Below are positions 5,980-7,442 of a stretch of DNA of 7,442 bases, piece by piece. A program made the position numbers and the translations under genes. The stretch comes from JBCCFX01 sp039029515. Lineage in GTDB: Bacteria > Planctomycetota > Phycisphaerae > Phycisphaerales > SM1A02. Numbering within the stretch: the first letter of the stretch is position 1; every line of letters begins with the position of its first letter. The stretch is from positions 1 through 7,442 of the forward strand of contig JBCCFX010000191.1 of assembly GCA_039029515.1 (NCBI GenBank). The letters are read 5' to 3'. Below the pieces are notes generated by a model. That model did not search any database and was not told the origin of the DNA. It saw only the letters and a list, made by a program, of their open reading frames with translations.

Positions 5980-6696
5980 ATGACCACCTCCGACATCATC
6001 CTGCCGACGCCTGAGACGGCGATCTCGCTGACGGTGCACGACCTCGGTCGGGCGGCGTATGCGCCGACGTTTGAACGCCAACTCGAATTGCAGCGCGAAG
6101 TGATCGCACAGCGTGATCACGATGGTGAATCATCGATGCATCTGATGCTGGTCGAACACGATCCGCCGGTCATTACGGTGAGTCGTCGGCCCGTTGCGCG
6201 GGATCATCTGCTCGCATCGACCAGACAGCTTGAAGACGCCGGCGTCACCGTGGCGGAGACGAATCGTGGCGGCGACATTACGTATCACGGTCCGGGCCAA
6301 CTCGTCGTTTATCCGATTCTCGACCTCAACGTCATCCATCTTCGCCTGCATACATATATGCGTTGGCTCGAACAGATCGTCATCGATGTACTCAAGTCGT
6401 TTGGCGTTGAAGGTCATCGTGACCACTGCGCGACGGGCGTCTGGGTGGGCGAGCCGGAGTCTGAGGCGAAGATCTGCGCGATGGGCGTGCGCGTGTCTCG
6501 CTGGGTCACAATGCATGGGCTTGCGCTGAACGTGGCGACGGATCTCGCGCACTTCGATCTCATCGTGCCGTGCGGACTGACCGGTCGACGGGTGACGAGC
6601 TTGTCAACGTTGCTCGGCGATGCGTGTCCCACGATGGATGACGTGAAGGCGAAGATGATTGACGCGTTTCGACGTGATCTGCGGGCGGAATCCTGA
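5980..6696 (+). CDS. lipB: lipoyl(octanoyl) transferase LipB
   Basis: LipB transfers octanoyl from acyl carrier protein to the lipoyl domains of 2-oxoacid dehydrogenases and the glycine cleavage H protein, the first step of endogenous lipoate synthesis in the cytoplasm. The 238-residue product carries the family signature RGGDITYHGPGQLV (96-109), the AKICAMGVRV segment with the expected catalytic Lys164, MHGLALNV (178-185) and VPCGLTGRRVTSL (196-208) with the expected catalytic Cys198. The usual TLGRR after the EHPP-like segment reads TVSRR (66-70), a mild variation. Start: ATG 5980 behind AGGTGAG; GTG 5971 would add three residues. It is divergent from lpxA. No lipoate synthase (lipA) is adjacent in the window. 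A 9-bp hairpin follows 17 nt after the stop. LplA-type ligase is excluded by the PCG catalytic Cys motif. Confidence 0.96.
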   Translation: MTTSDIILPTPETAISLTVHDLGRAAYAPTFERQLELQREVIAQRDHDGESSMHLMLVEHDPPVITVSRRPVARDHLLASTRQLEDAGVTVAETNRGGDITYHGPGQLVVYPILDLNVIHLRLHTYMRWLEQIVIDVLKSFGVEGHRDHCATGVWVGEPESEAKICAMGVRVSRWVTMHGLALNVATDLAHFDLIVPCGLTGRRVTSLSTLLGDACPTMDDVKAKMIDAFRRDLRAES

Positions 6697-6705
6697 ACGC
6701 CGAGT

Positions 6706-6833
6706 CGTCGTAGGGCGGCTTCCCCGAAGCCGCCGGTTCGAGGAGTTGAGGTTCGTCGTGATAACCCGGGCCTTCGCTTTGCTCAGACCCGGCGTTCAGG
6801 AATGCCGGGCTCAGCAGAACCCGTCCTACAACG
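6706..6833. repeat. hairpin-rich intergenic element with imperfect inverted termini
   Basis: The left arm CGTCGTAGGGCGG (6706-6718) and the reverse complement of the right arm at 6821-6833 match at 11 of 13 positions. Between them lie two hairpins: GGCGGCTTC/GAAGCCGCC around CCC (6714-6734), and CCCGGCGTT/AATGCCGGG around CAGG (6788-6809, one G-U pair). GCTCAG occurs directly on both sides of the second (6781-6786 and 6809-6814). There is no ORF. A GTAGGGCGG like the left arm recurs at 7329-7337 after another GCTCAG. The form suggests a non-coding mobile repeat (MITE- or REP-like); this is inference. Confidence 0.55.
6714..6734 (+). terminator. candidate lipB 3'-end hairpin
   Basis: A perfect 9-bp GC-rich stem with a 3-nt loop begins 17 nt after the lipB stop codon. 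It has no following T tract, so it may be an RNA 3'-stability structure, or only part of the surrounding repeat, rather than an intrinsic terminator. Confidence 0.3.
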
Positions 6834-6836
6834 GCC

Positions 6837-6857
6837 ATCTGCCCACTGCCAACTGCC
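6837..6857. repeat. period-7 short tandem array with NNCTGCC core
   Basis: Three consecutive heptamers on the plus strand read ATCTGCC, CACTGCC and AACTGCC. The array ends two bases before the complement of the haemoglobin gene's stop codon (6859-6861), so it lies against that gene's 3' end. Confidence 0.55.
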
Positions 6858-6858
6858 T

Positions 6859-7251
6859 CTACGACCTATTCCGCATGAAGTTCGCGACGTGCGCGAAGCG
6901 TTGGTCGAGGAACGTGCGAAGGTCGCCGGTGATGTTGCATTCGTTCATCGCATCGGCCATGCAGCCGAGCCATTGGTCGCGTTCGGATTCACTGATGGAG
7001 AACGGTGCGTGCCGCATGCGAAGGCGTGGATGGCCAAATTCCTGCGTATACAGCGGTGGTCCGCCAAGCCATCCCACAAGGAACTTGTAGAGCTTGTCGC
7101 GGGCCTCGGTGAGGTTGGGTGCGTGCATGGCGCGGATGCCGGCATAGTCCGGCGCGCTGTCCATGCGATCGTAGAAGGCATCGACGAGTGCGCGGACATC
7201 AGCCTCGTTGCCGAGCGCTTCGAACGGTGTGTTGGATTCAGTGAAGGACAT
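6859..7251 (-). CDS. glbO: group II (O-type) truncated haemoglobin
   Basis: A 130-residue haem protein of the 2-over-2 globin class. Group II members bind oxygen tightly and are linked to oxidative or nitrosative stress and redox chemistry. The signature is clear: LVDAFYDRM (22-30) with the B10 Tyr27; LYKFLVGWLGGPPLYTQ (54-70); GHPRLRMRHAPFSI (73-86), whose His81 is the expected proximal haem ligand; and RDQWLGCM (91-98), whose Trp94 is the G8 Trp typical of group II. Length fits the family. The ATG at 7251 is the only sensible start because the helix A/B region begins soon after it. No Shine-Dalgarno precedes it. Instead the upstream DNA is a heptamer array beginning within about six bases of the start. 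No partner reductase or sensor gene lies in the window. Group II is favoured over group I by the LGGP and WLxCM motifs. Confidence 0.94.
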   Translation of the reverse strand: MSFTESNTPFEALGNEADVRALVDAFYDRMDSAPDYAGIRAMHAPNLTEARDKLYKFLVGWLGGPPLYTQEFGHPRLRMRHAPFSISESERDQWLGCMADAMNECNITGDLRTFLDQRFAHVANFMRNRS

Positions 7252-7256
7252 GGAGT

Positions 7257-7312
7257 GGGCTTTGGGCTATGTGCTGTGTGCTGTGGGCTATGGGCTGTGG
7301 ATTTTGGGAAGT
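7257..7312. repeat. eight-unit heptamer array, consensus GGGCTRT
   Basis: Consecutive plus-strand heptamers are GGGCTTT, GGGCTAT, GTGCTGT, GTGCTGT, GGGCTAT, GGGCTGT, GGATTTT and GGGAAGT, with the last two degenerate. On the gene strand the unit reads AYAGCCC. The array occupies the leader and ribosome-binding region of the haemoglobin gene. Confidence 0.8.
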
Positions 7313-7328
7313 GGATTTGCCGGCTCAG

Positions 7329-7442
7329 GTAGGGCGGGGGGGGTGGCCCCCCCCAATGACCGCGTTTTGCCAATACCCGGGGGGGGCCCAACCCCCCCCC
7401 ACCAAAAAAAGCGCAAAGGGGACCACCAAAAAAAAACCAAAA
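7329..7442. other. low-quality contig end, homopolymer-rich
   Basis: From about 7336 the sequence turns into runs of G8 (7336-7343), C8 (7347-7354), G8 (7379-7386), C9 (7392-7400) and several A runs to the end, unlike anything earlier. This is most simply explained by basecalling or assembly failure at a contig tip. The first bases (GTAGGGCGG at 7329) resemble the left arm of the element at 6706, so assembly may have broken in a repeat. No feature should be called here. Confidence 0.75.

Noticed and set aside
5028..6014. A 328-codon plus-strand ORF across lpxA.
   Set aside because: It is antisense to the complete lpxA on the minus strand, which has hexapeptide repeats and the catalytic His; the ORF itself shows no family motif.
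6697..6858. A structured small RNA in the lipB/haemoglobin gap.
   Set aside because: The hairpins are better explained by an inverted-repeat element. I see no promoter or terminator pair that would make a transcript.
6802..7332. A 176-codon plus-strand ORF across the haemoglobin gene.
   Set aside because: It is antisense to a clear group II truncated haemoglobin and runs into the heptamer array.

Overview
The window is a stretch of bacterial chromosome (GC-rich, roughly 55-60% by eye) whose right-hand end, past about 7336, looks like a degraded contig tip. The content fits a Gram-negative-type bacterium: an FtsK chromosome translocase, an LpxA-type lipid A acyltransferase, the lipoate-pathway enzyme LipB and a group II truncated haemoglobin. 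The dispersed intergenic repeats and the charged FtsK linker remind me of Planctomycetota (possibly Phycisphaerae). That is an impression from memory, not something the sequence proves.

Layout. 1-1937 (minus): ftsK, cut by the left edge within the motor domain. 1938-2114: divergent spacer. 2115-3245 (plus): GT-B/GT4-like glycosyltransferase, overlapping by 8 nt a conserved-looking but unrecognised 248-residue protein (3238-3984). 3985-4275: convergent spacer holding a 93-bp tandem repeat made of two hairpins per unit, a separate small hairpin and a short heptamer array. 4276-5118 and 5136-5930 (minus): a YycJ/WalJ-like metallo-beta-lactamase-fold protein downstream of lpxA, probably one transcript. 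5980-6696 (plus): lipB, divergent from lpxA across a 49-nt spacer. 6697-6858: convergent spacer with a hairpin-rich element bounded by imperfect inverted repeats, plus another heptamer array. 6859-7251 (minus): truncated haemoglobin. 7252-7442: an eight-unit heptamer array, then low-quality sequence.

The genes are mainly housekeeping: division and chromosome segregation, envelope glycan and lipid A synthesis, lipoylation, and oxygen or redox handling. I find no defence system, CRISPR array, transposase, prophage or biosynthetic cluster. What the genes do not explain is the non-coding material. Every gap around a 3' end carries structured repeats, and three separate places carry period-7 arrays lying within a few bases of a start or stop codon. 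The other open questions are the uncharacterised partner of the glycosyltransferase, a variant metal-binding motif (HxDxDH rather than HxHxDH) in the WalJ-like protein, and a variant EX7E motif in the glycosyltransferase.
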